Positions 56,455-64,000 of a stretch of 64,000 bases of DNA are shown here, piece by piece. The notes beneath the pieces were generated by a model. The model was given only the letters and a program-made list of their open reading frames with translations. It did no database searches and was not told the origin of the DNA. The stretch comes from Methylicorpusculum oleiharenae (GTDB taxonomy: Bacteria; Pseudomonadota; Gammaproteobacteria; Methylococcales; Methylomonadaceae): the NCBI RefSeq assembly GCF_009828925.2, contig NZ_WUTY02000001.1, positions 1,890,492 through 1,954,491 on the forward strand, read 5' to 3'. The position numbers and the translations under genes are program-made. Positions within the stretch are counted from its first letter, which is position 1; each line of letters starts with the position of its first letter.

Positions 56455-56537
56455 TTGTCACTTATCTTGAAGTTATTTAACCCAGGGCGAAGTTAACTCC
56501 CCCTACCCAAACTGTTCATTTTTTGATGGAGTTCAAC

Positions 56538-57161
56538 ATGAATTCAAATCGATTTTCACTTCTGGCTTTCTTGAGTGTCGTTTTAGCTTTTGTCTGCACG
56601 TCGCTTAATGCCGAACCGCTTGTAGATAAGCCCGCGCCTTTATTTTCAGGTGCTGAGTCTGCCAATGGCAGCAAGATTAATCTTGCCGATTTGCGCGGTA
56701 AAACCGTAGTCCTGGAATGGACTAATCACGAGTGCCCTTTTGTAGTTAAACATTATCAAAGCGGTAATATCCCGAAACTGCAAAAAATAGCCGCCGATAA
56801 AGGCTATGTCTGGATACAAGTCATTTCATCGGCGCCGGGTAAACAAGGCCATCTCGATGGCCCAACGGCCCAGAAACTGAATGACGAACGTGGAGCAACA
56901 CCGGCCAATACGCTGTTCGATCATGATGGAACAATCGGCAAGCTCTATGGTGCAACGAATACACCGCAGTTGTTTATCATCGATCCTGAAGGCATCTTGG
57001 TTTACAAGGGAGGTATCGACAGTATCGCTTCTGCGGATCAGGCTGACATCGCCAAAGCGCAAAACTATATCAGCGCCGCATTTGACGAATTGGCCGCGGG
57101 TAAAAAAGTGTCCCAATCCAGCACTAAACCTTATGGCTGTACAGTCAAGTACGCCAGTTAA
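56538..57161 (+). CDS. Exported thioredoxin-fold redoxin (AhpC/TSA-like)
   Basis: 207 residues from the ATG at 56538 (GGAG nine bases upstream). A signal peptide (FLSVVLAFVCTSLNA) precedes a thioredoxin-like domain with WTNHECPFVVKHYQSGNIPK, the single-cysteine CPFV active site of this redoxin group, then NTPQLFIIDPEGILVYKGGI. It may act as a peroxidase or thiol reductant; the nearby DsbD could supply electrons. Its ends match the family. Confidence 0.85.
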   Translation: MNSNRFSLLAFLSVVLAFVCTSLNAEPLVDKPAPLFSGAESANGSKINLADLRGKTVVLEWTNHECPFVVKHYQSGNIPKLQKIAADKGYVWIQVISSAPGKQGHLDGPTAQKLNDERGATPANTLFDHDGTIGKLYGATNTPQLFIIDPEGILVYKGGIDSIASADQADIAKAQNYISAAFDELAAGKKVSQSSTKPYGCTVKYAS

Positions 57162-57168
57162 TCGGTGA

Positions 57169-57879
57169 ATGACAATGAAAGTTACTGTTCATGTATGGGA
57201 TTTGCCCCTCAGATTGTTTCATTGGTCATTGGTTGTGGCGGTAACGGCAGCGTATGTTACCGCAAAAATCGGTGGTTCCTGGATTGATTGGCATGGCCGC
57301 ATTGGCGCCTTGATACTGGCTTTGTTGGTATTTCGCATAGTGTGGGGTTTTGTCGGTTCTACCCATGCGCGTTTTGTAACTTTTTTCCCGACTTATACAC
57401 GACTGACGGCTTATCTAAGGGGCCGCTGGCAAGGGATTGGTCATAATCCATTGGGCGCCTTGTCGGTTTTTGCATTGTTGGCCGTCATGACAGCACAAGT
57501 GCTGACCGGATTGTTTGCCAATGATGATATCGGCTTTGAAGGCCCGTTATACCCCCTGGTGGATAAATCACTGAGCGATAGACTCACCGGATTTCACAGC
57601 CAATCTTTCAATGCGCTTTTGGCGTTATTGGTGTTACACGTTGTTGCGATTGTTTTTTATCGCTGGGTCAAAAAAACCAATCTGGTAAGGCCCATGTTGA
57701 CTGGAAAGAAAGAAGTTCATAAATCGATAGAAACGCTCGCGTACAAGGCGGGAATCCTGCGATTGATCGTTTCAGTATTGCTTTCGGGCTCTTTGACCTG
57801 GGGCGTATGGTACGGCTCAAATTATTTGGACGATACCGAAAACCACTACCAAACCGCACAAATAAAACCCAGTTTTTAA
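57169..57879 (+). CDS. Cytochrome b561-type membrane protein
   Basis: 236 residues with four to five membrane helices and the b-haem ligand histidines typical of Ni/Fe-hydrogenase-type cytochrome b561: WDLPLRLFHWSLVVAVTAAY, LVLHVVAIVFYRWVKKTNLV, RLTGFHSQSFNALLALLVLH. It probably passes electrons between quinol and a periplasmic cytochrome, most likely the cytochrome c' encoded next. It follows the redoxin gene by 7 bases. Confidence 0.9.
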   Translation: MTMKVTVHVWDLPLRLFHWSLVVAVTAAYVTAKIGGSWIDWHGRIGALILALLVFRIVWGFVGSTHARFVTFFPTYTRLTAYLRGRWQGIGHNPLGALSVFALLAVMTAQVLTGLFANDDIGFEGPLYPLVDKSLSDRLTGFHSQSFNALLALLVLHVVAIVFYRWVKKTNLVRPMLTGKKEVHKSIETLAYKAGILRLIVSVLLSGSLTWGVWYGSNYLDDTENHYQTAQIKPSF

Positions 57880-57913
57880 ATTTATAACTATTATCCGTCG
57901 AGGAATTTAACGT

Positions 57914-58375
57914 ATGAAAACAAAATTAATCCTGGCATCCGTATTAACGGCAACCACCTTGGCCGCAACAGCGGGACCTACAGAGGAGCAGATCAGATTC
58001 AGACAATCAGCCTATTCGTTCATTGGCTGGAATGCTGCGAAAATCAAAAAGCAAGTGGTGGATAATCCTGAAAATTTCGATAAAGACCGGGTGATTGCCG
58101 CCGCTAATGCGATTGCGGCGGCTGCCAATTCCGGTTTGGGTGAGCTCTATGGGCCGGGTACCGACCAAGGTATTGGCTGGAAACAAACGCGCCTGAAGCC
58201 CGAGTTTTTTGAAAAGCAAGACGAGGTCAAAGTGGTTGCCGAAAAGTTTAATCTGGCCGCCAACGAGTTGGCCAAAGGCGCTGCAACAGGCGATATCAAC
58301 ATCATCAAGGATCAATTCGGCAAGCTTAGCGAGTCCTGCAAAGGCTGTCATGATTTGATAAGGGTCAAAGAGTAA
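57914..58375 (+). CDS. Cytochrome c' (class II)
   Basis: 153 residues: a signal peptide (LILASVLTATTLAATA), a four-helix body (RQSAYSFIGWNAAKIKKQV; VVAEKFNLAANELAKGAATG) and a C-terminal haem site CKGCHDLIRVKE (C142, C145, H146), the classical cytochrome c' layout. It may bind NO or carry electrons. It ends the b561/cytochrome gene pair. Confidence 0.92.
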   Translation: MKTKLILASVLTATTLAATAGPTEEQIRFRQSAYSFIGWNAAKIKKQVVDNPENFDKDRVIAAANAIAAAANSGLGELYGPGTDQGIGWKQTRLKPEFFEKQDEVKVVAEKFNLAANELAKGAATGDINIIKDQFGKLSESCKGCHDLIRVKE

Positions 58376-58675
58376 GAATTTTCGCCAAAAATAACTTCCC
58401 AAGACCGCAATGTCACTCAGCAATCCGTTCGTGCAGCGCAAAGCCAAAGCATGCAATGAAATTGTTGTGCTGTGGTAATACGGGAAGTTATTTTGAATCA
58501 AATTCTAATCCAATTTAATTAATCAAAGGTAACCCCCGGCTATGCGGGGTTAATTTACTATTTATCATCCTAAAAAGAGCTGTTGAATCTCCTATGCAGG
58601 CGCTGGCAGGCAATTCGGTGGTTACAGTTGGCGTCCTTTGATGTACTTGACCAGTTCCAAACTCAAGATTCGGTA
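58376..58675. other. Intergenic region
   Basis: 300 bases between the cytochrome c' gene and the transposase remains; it holds the MITE-like inverted repeat at 58387-58494 and no gene. Confidence 0.6.
58387..58494. mobile_element. MITE-like 108-bp element with 13-bp terminal inverted repeats
   Basis: AAAATAACTTCCC near 58388-58400 is matched by GGGAAGTTATTTT at 58482-58494. The interior has no coding capacity. It could also be a long terminator hairpin after the cytochrome gene, but the long internal part favours a small non-autonomous element. Confidence 0.4.
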
Positions 58676-60084
58676 TCAGTGCTGGATCGAGGTCAACTGC
58701 CCCGCAGTTAACCGAAGCGCTTTGAAGAACGCGGCGATCCTGCGATAGTGTTGTTCGACTTTTTCGGCCTCGGCGTGCTTGTTGATAATGGTCAAGCGGT
58801 TTTGACCGGCATGACGTGTCTGTTTGCCGATCGCGTAAAGCATCAACGGGCGGCTGTTGATCGCTTCGGTATGTTGATTCGGGTTGACCAGTCGAACGAA
58901 TAAGCTCCACCAGTTACAAATCAGCGCAGTAATCCTAGTCATAGAGCGGCAACACTTCTGGTCGTGGGTTGTGAAACCGCCCCAGCCCCAGTGGTTTTTC
59001 AACTCGTCGAAGTTGTTTTCAGCAGCTGCGCGGTCGCGGTATAACAGGCCGACGCTCAAGATTTCGTGAGCTAACGAGGTGATCAAGTACCCTGTACTCG
59101 TAAACGTCTTCCTGATCGCTCAGTTCGGCAAAGCTGAGTTGTTGGGGGGCGTCTTGCGGTCGGCTTACCACCGCCAAGTCTTTTTTGATACGTCGCTTGA
59201 AACGACAGCGCGGCGGACGCGGATCCAACCTCTGAACTGCAAGTTAGATTCAGCGCCTTGCCAACCTTGCCCGGCAGCCAACCAGTCACAACCACGCATG
59301 AGTCGATCGAAGAGGGTCCGTGTCCCTTTAGTCAAGCGAAGCTTGTATAAATAGGGCACTTCCCTCTACTCTGCTTCACGCATGTTGGTTTCAGTTCTCC
59401 AGTCACGATCGCTGCGAATCAACGCCGGCCAATGCTCGCGCGGCAGTAATGCCCATAAGCCGGTGCGCTGTGTTTGGAAGCCACCCGTTTACCGCTCCGG
59501 ACTTCCACTTCCAAAATCAAGTGCAGATATGGCGACCATATAGGTATGGTAGGTGTGCGATGGGCGGCTCGGCTTATGCGGGTTGTAACCGACTTCCGCA
59601 ACTTCCGGCTCGCCGTAAGCCGTCATAATCGTGGCATCCGCATCAAAAATCCATGGATCGCTTAATACCGGCGCATATACTCGTTCGAGACTTTCTTGCA
59701 ACCAGGCAATACTAGCTTCTTCTGGTAGTTTGCTGAAACTGCGTCGTACCGAGTCTTCGCTAACCACCTTGCTCATTCCCAACAATCCCGGATTGACGCC
59801 AGCGCCGAGCAAGGCATTGTTGTGTGCATAACGCTGATGACCGGAGAGCACCGACAAGAACACCTTACCAAAACATCAATTTTGGTTGGCGCATTTGGGC
59901 TCGTATACTGTAACGGACAGTTGTATACCCATTCGTCAAACAAGTCACTGACATGGATGTAATCATTAAAAAACTACAACTGACCTAGCGGTGTCACCGC
60001 CGCTTGCGGATTCCATTCGTCATGAATACGTCCCCCGAAGGTCTCAACCGCAACCGGATCGACTACCGGAATCAAAGCTTTCAC
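58676..60084 (-). pseudogene. Degraded IS1380-family transposase
   Basis: Successive pieces of one IS1380-type DDE transposase appear in shifting frames on the - strand. From the start they are GRIHDEWNPQAAVTPLGQL, an in-frame TAG at 59976-59974, LFDEWVYNCPLQYTSPNAPT, VLSGHQRYAHNNALL, HKPSRPSHTYHTYMV, LILEVEVRSGKRVASKHSAP, LPYLYKLRLTKGTRTLFDRL-like text, RRIKKDLAVV, and finally RDRAAAENNFDELKNHWGWG. At least four frameshifts and one nonsense codon show it is inactive. I did not find clear terminal inverted repeats. It separates chromosomal genes from the conjugation genes. Confidence 0.85.
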
Positions 60085-60782
60085 CGATTGGGTGAGCCAT
60101 GATCTCTTGCATAATTGCCTCACTTCCGCTGAATTTCAATGAATTGGGCTAGATTAACAAGCTTGGATTCAAGTTATAAGTTTAAACCTATCAAGGCATT
60201 GCCAGCGCGGGTCAAAATCTCTGATCTGTACCGTTTTGTTTGTAGGTTGGATGATATTTTGCGAAGTGCGCAGGCATTTGCGGTTGTAGCGGCATGGCTA
60301 TATGTACTATGTCATAGCGAAGCATTTATCGATCCTTATCAACGAATGTCCGCTTTTCGATTATTGAGATCGCATGATCGGATTCACAGAATAAATTGGC
60401 TGACCGCTTTGGGTCGTTAGCGTACGATAATATTACCTAAATTACGCGACAACTGAACGTCTGCTTTCTTTATGATAGTTGATCTGTATTCAGTCAGCTG
60501 TACTTGGTTGGGCAATATCCCGCAGCAAGCGATTTACTCAAAAACGCCCTTGTTGTCGGCACGACACTGCCAAGCTGTTAAATGTCGCCCTTAAATTTCA
60601 GAGCGTTTGCGGGCATTGGAAAACATTCAGTGCCTATGGGTTTGACTGACTGCCGCCCAGCTGAAGCAAGACCTTGTAAAAAAATCGAACCCTCCTGCAA
60701 TAAATTGCGAATTAGCCATTTATTGCAGGCTACCTCGCCAAAATTCTCGCCACAATAATGACCATCCCAACCGGAGGTCATT
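60085..60782. other. Intergenic region before the conjugation genes
   Basis: 698 bases with no supported gene. A 93-codon frame at 60139-60420 has no ribosome site or recognisable feature. Confidence 0.5.
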
Positions 60783-61064
60783 ATGGAACCCGTTGCCATC
60801 CCTCAAACCATCGACGATCCGATTCACATTCTGCTGTGGAGTGCGGATGAGATTGTGCCGTTCATGGTCTGCATGCTGACCGGCATGTTGATCGATCATT
60901 TCTTGCCAGCGCTGGCGATGGGGTTTATCGCCGTGAAGTTTTATCGCCGGTTTCGCGATAACCGCCCCGATGGCTATACCTTGCATGCGTTGTATTGGTT
61001 AGGGTTATTGCCCAGTCGCGCGCAGACCATTCCCAACCCTTATATCTGCCGGTTCCTGCCATGA
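60783..61064 (+). CDS. traL: Conjugative transfer protein TraL
   Basis: 93 residues with two membrane segments (MVCMLTGMLIDHFLPALAMG) and the family ending TLHALYWLGLLP and IPNPYICRFLP. TraL is a small inner-membrane part of F-type type IV secretion. CGGAGG sits at the right distance upstream. Its stop overlaps the traE start by four bases. Confidence 0.88.
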   Translation: MEPVAIPQTIDDPIHILLWSADEIVPFMVCMLTGMLIDHFLPALAMGFIAVKFYRRFRDNRPDGYTLHALYWLGLLPSRAQTIPNPYICRFLP

Positions 61065-61666
61065 GGTTAGCCGACTTTCTACAGACCTGGGATGGCCATG
61101 AAACGGAGAACCGTTTCAGCCGGGTGATTATCATCGGTTTGCTGGTGATTTGTGTGATTACTTCATTGGCCGCCTGGCGCACCGAGCGCAGTATCATTTT
61201 AGTGCCACCTACCTTGAACCAGGAAGTCGAAGTCACCCGCAGCGCGGCTTCCATTGAGTTTAAAGAGTCCTGGGGCTTGTTTCTGGCGGAACTGCTGGGC
61301 AATACCACGCCCGCCAATGCCGATTTCCTGAAAGTCGCCATCGAACCCTTATTGGCGCCGGACATTTATCGCACGGTGCTGGATGCCATGACCGATCAGA
61401 TCAAGGCGATCAAAATGGATCGCGTGGCGATCAGTTTTACCCCGCGTCACGTCGATTACGAAGCCGAGACTAATAAGGTCTTCGTCAGCGGCGAACTGAA
61501 AAGCCAAGGCCCCAGTTCCAAACCCGACATCAAGCCGCGCACCTACGAATTCATTATCGCCATCAAGAACTATCGGCCCAGGCTGGAGTTTATCGATGTC
61601 TATCCCGAGGCGCCCAGAACCCTGGAACGTTTGAAAGCCCGGCCCGCGCAGCCAGCAGGAAAATAG
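61061..61666 (+). CDS. traE: Conjugative transfer protein TraE
   Basis: 201 residues from the ATG that overlaps the traL stop (ATGA). One N-terminal membrane helix (VIIIGLLVICVITSLAAW) precedes a periplasmic VirB8-like domain with VEVTRSAASIEFKESWGLFL and YEFIIAIKNYRPRLEFIDVY. It is a core part of the F-type mating channel. Confidence 0.88.
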   Translation: MRLADFLQTWDGHETENRFSRVIIIGLLVICVITSLAAWRTERSIILVPPTLNQEVEVTRSAASIEFKESWGLFLAELLGNTTPANADFLKVAIEPLLAPDIYRTVLDAMTDQIKAIKMDRVAISFTPRHVDYEAETNKVFVSGELKSQGPSSKPDIKPRTYEFIIAIKNYRPRLEFIDVYPEAPRTLERLKARPAQPAGK

Positions 61667-61668
61667 CC

Positions 61669-62643
61669 ATGAACAAAGTACTTCGTCTACTTCCTGTCCT
61701 GATGGCCATCAGCAGCGCCTTATCTGCCGAGGAATTACCGCTCACCGTATTACCACCGCTGAGTGCTGAGTCCGAGCGATTGCCAGCAGCTCCTTATTCC
61801 GTCACACAAGACACGCAGGATTTCGGTATTGAGCTACCCCCGGTGGCTGCCAGTGTCTTGAAAGCGGCTCAACGGCCGCTTAAGGCAACAGCGACTTCAA
61901 CCAACTCGGTGGCCCCACAGCATATCCAAATCAAACCCGGCATCAACGAACTGATGCCGATTGCTGTCGGGCATTTGAATCGTTTGATTACGCCCTTCGA
62001 CCATCCGGTGGTGACCACCACCAGTCAGGCCACGACCAGCACCCAAGGCAAGATTGTTTATGTGGCAACAGCCGACGAAACACCGGTGACGTTATATATC
62101 ACGCCCGGCGACAACCACGACATTGCCTTATCGCTGACCTTGATCCCCAAGCGGATTCCGGCGCGGGAAATTCACCTGAGCCTGGATAAAGACAGTTATA
62201 AACTGCTGACGAAAGTCCAACAGCAAGCTCACGCATCAAGAGAAAGTGTGGGTGATCAAGAACAAGCCTACATTGCCCAGCTGAAAAAATTGTTCCGCGA
62301 GCTCGGCTTGCAACACACGCCGCCGGGTTTTTCGCTACGTAATCCATTACAGACTGAGCAACTTCGGTGCCTGCAAGACGCCCTACAGATTAACACCGGC
62401 CAGGTGCTAGAAGGCCAGGACATGCTGATTCTGGTCGGTCTAGCTCGTAATGACGGCCTGGCGCCCATCGAACTCGACGAACGCGCCTGTGCCACCACGC
62501 AAACCGAGGTATTGGCCGTCGCTGCTTGGCCCAAAGTCGTATTAGGCCAAAACGAAGCCACCGAACTGTATGTCGCGATCCGGCGTTCAGCGGACGCATC
62601 GATCGAACTCAGACCTTCGTTGTTGAGTGGAGAGCAGCACTAA
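61669..62643 (+). CDS. traK: Conjugative transfer secretin-like protein TraK
   Basis: 324 residues with a signal peptide (LLPVLMAISSALSA) and a TraK/VirB9-like outer-membrane-associated domain (INELMPIAVGHLNRLITPFD, GKIVYVATADETPVTLYITP). It works with TraB and TraV in the outer core complex. Its stop overlaps the traB start (TAATG). Confidence 0.85.
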   Translation: MNKVLRLLPVLMAISSALSAEELPLTVLPPLSAESERLPAAPYSVTQDTQDFGIELPPVAASVLKAAQRPLKATATSTNSVAPQHIQIKPGINELMPIAVGHLNRLITPFDHPVVTTTSQATTSTQGKIVYVATADETPVTLYITPGDNHDIALSLTLIPKRIPAREIHLSLDKDSYKLLTKVQQQAHASRESVGDQEQAYIAQLKKLFRELGLQHTPPGFSLRNPLQTEQLRCLQDALQINTGQVLEGQDMLILVGLARNDGLAPIELDERACATTQTEVLAVAAWPKVVLGQNEATELYVAIRRSADASIELRPSLLSGEQH

Positions 62644-63968
62644 TGACCAACGTCAATGCCTGGTGGTCAGGCCTGAGCCCCACCGCCAAACGTAATCTGG
62701 CGGTCGGCAGTATCGGCAGCCTGTTACTGGCGACGATTATTGCCTTGGCCTGGGTATCGCCCGAAGTCGCCAAGCCCAGCAGCAAACAGGCGGTGATTCA
62801 GCATATCTTGACCGACAGCGACCCACGCTCCTTGGGGATTGACGGCATTTCCGCACAGCTGCGCGATTTGCTGCAAAAAAATGACGAGCAAGCCCGCCGC
62901 TTAACGGCCATCGAAGCACAGCAAAAGCGCGAACAGCAATCCGATGAACTGCGTTTCAAACAATGGACCACTGCCGAACGAGAAGCCTATGAAGCCAAAC
63001 TGAAAGCGGTCAGCGGTGAAGTCGAATCGCTGAAAAATAAGCCGACATTACCAGCTCAAGGTAATGAGGGGCTTAAGGCTACCGATGATGGACGCCGATT
63101 CAGAGCGCCACGATCCACACTCGACCAACAGGATCTGACCCGCGTTTTCGAACACGCCACACCACCCCCCAGCTATGGCAGTGGAAACGCCTCGGCCGGA
63201 CGTTCAGCACCCAACAACGCATCGCCTGCTGGATTGCAGATCAGGGTGATCAAAGCTGATAAAGCCGCCGCACCCCCTGACGGCAAGACAACAGCCGCGG
63301 CTAGTGCCAAGCACAGCGAAGTCTTTATTCCTGCTGGCAGTATTTTAACCGGGGTATTACTGAATGGTCTGGACGCACCCACCGGCAAGAAAGCCCGAAA
63401 GGAACCGATGCCGGTGCTGTTTCGCATCAAGAAGGAAGCCATTCTGCCCAACCGTTTCCATGCCGATGTGCGCGAATGTTTTCTGCTGGCCGCGGGCTTT
63501 GGCGATTTGAGTGCCGAACGGGCTTACTTTCGCGGTGAGACCTTTTCCTGTGTGCGTCAAGATGGCGGTGTCATCGAAGTACCGATGAATGCCTATGCCA
63601 CCGGCGAAGACGGTAAAAACGGCGTGCGCGGCCGGGTAGTGTCCAAACAAGGTGCGTTATTAGCGCAAGCCATGATGGCGGGTTTTTTACGTGGCTTTTC
63701 CGACGCCTTCGGCCGTAACCAGATTCCGGTATTGATGACCGGTGGCTTGGGCAGTTTATCCGGCACTACCCCCTTCCAAAATGCCTTTTCCTCGCAGTCG
63801 ATGGAAGGTGGCGCTTTGAAAGGCGCGGGTTATGCCATGGAGCGGCTGTCGCATTTTTACATGGACATGGCCGAAGAGATTTACCCGGTCATCGAAGTCG
63901 ATGCCACCCGCCAGGTCAATTTCATCGTGCAGAAAGGCACGGCTTTGAAACTCAAAATACCCACCTAA
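62643..63968 (+). CDS. traB: Conjugative transfer protein TraB (VirB10-like)
   Basis: 441 residues from the ATG overlapping the traK stop. An N-terminal membrane helix (LAVGSIGSLLLATIIALAWV) is followed by a coiled coil (LLQKNDEQARRLTAIEAQQK), a variable linker and the VirB10/TrbI C-terminal domain (EVFIPAGSILTGVLLNGLDA, KGTALKLKIPT). It spans both membranes and gates the channel. The tra operon probably continues past the window edge. Confidence 0.9.
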   Translation: MTNVNAWWSGLSPTAKRNLAVGSIGSLLLATIIALAWVSPEVAKPSSKQAVIQHILTDSDPRSLGIDGISAQLRDLLQKNDEQARRLTAIEAQQKREQQSDELRFKQWTTAEREAYEAKLKAVSGEVESLKNKPTLPAQGNEGLKATDDGRRFRAPRSTLDQQDLTRVFEHATPPPSYGSGNASAGRSAPNNASPAGLQIRVIKADKAAAPPDGKTTAAASAKHSEVFIPAGSILTGVLLNGLDAPTGKKARKEPMPVLFRIKKEAILPNRFHADVRECFLLAAGFGDLSAERAYFRGETFSCVRQDGGVIEVPMNAYATGEDGKNGVRGRVVSKQGALLAQAMMAGFLRGFSDAFGRNQIPVLMTGGLGSLSGTTPFQNAFSSQSMEGGALKGAGYAMERLSHFYMDMAEEIYPVIEVDATRQVNFIVQKGTALKLKIPT

Positions 63969-64000
63969 ACACCGTTACGGCCTTGATAGTGATGAAGCCT

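Noticed and set aside
60139-60420. 93-codon frame before traL
   Set aside because: No ribosome site or recognisable features; lies beside decayed mobile-element sequence.

Overview
The window reads as chromosomal DNA of a gammaproteobacterium, most likely a methylotroph or methanotroph of the Methylococcales type. That placement is an inference from gene style (family 2A encapsulin locus, cytochrome c', a PEP-CTERM-like protein, several periplasmic redox proteins). No pmo, mxa, rRNA or tRNA gene is present to prove it. I saw no CRISPR array.

Region 1 (1-14700) is a sulfur-acquisition block. On the + strand are the end of a serine O-acetyltransferase gene, a family 2A encapsulin shell gene (srpI) and a cysteine desulfurase with a long N-terminal extension, the known cargo arrangement. 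Facing them on the - strand is an operon-like run: YezD-type protein, alginate-export-type porin, sulfate-binding protein, CysT, CysW, CysA and a CysB-like LysR regulator. Further right come a flavoprotein, a cupin gene preceded by an orphan intrinsic terminator (leader or small RNA), a striking pair of identical 16-bp palindromes, a second sulfate-binding protein, and two YeeE/YedE half-transporters.

Region 2 (14800-23500, all - strand) holds a PepSY membrane protein, a di-heme cytochrome c, a peroxiredoxin, a small protein with a C-x3-CH haem-like motif, a DUF1501 plus DUF1549/DUF1553 pair of the planctomycete type, and a rhodanese-like protein without any cysteine.

Region 3 (24000-38600) has a Tat-exported molybdenum hydroxylase (IorA/IorB-like) with XdhC, an Ntn amidotransferase-like protein, and a coupled operon of arylsulfatase, lipoprotein formylglycine-generating enzyme and YkgJ-type cysteine-cluster protein. 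A rhodanese/EF-hand protein, an SfnR-like sigma-54 activator and a PEP-CTERM-like protein follow. Several sigma-54 (-24/-12) promoter candidates lie here and in neighbouring regions.

Region 4 (39400-58400, + strand) carries an RND efflux system (outer-membrane factor, adaptor, pump), TonB-ExbB-ExbD, a TonB-dependent receptor, an SMP-30-type protein, a Tat-exported dienelactone hydrolase, a DsbD-type reductase, a thioredoxin-fold protein, a cytochrome b561-type protein and a cytochrome c'.

Region 5 (58400-64000) is a mobile-element boundary: a MITE-like inverted repeat, a heavily frameshifted IS1380-type transposase, and then traL-traE-traK-traB of an F-type conjugation system.

Taken together, much of the window can be read as a sulfur-scavenging and storage island: sulfate import, possible thiosulfate import, sulfate-ester hydrolysis, rhodanese-like proteins, and a protein shell with a sulfur-mobilising enzyme. 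An SfnR-type activator may coordinate part of it.
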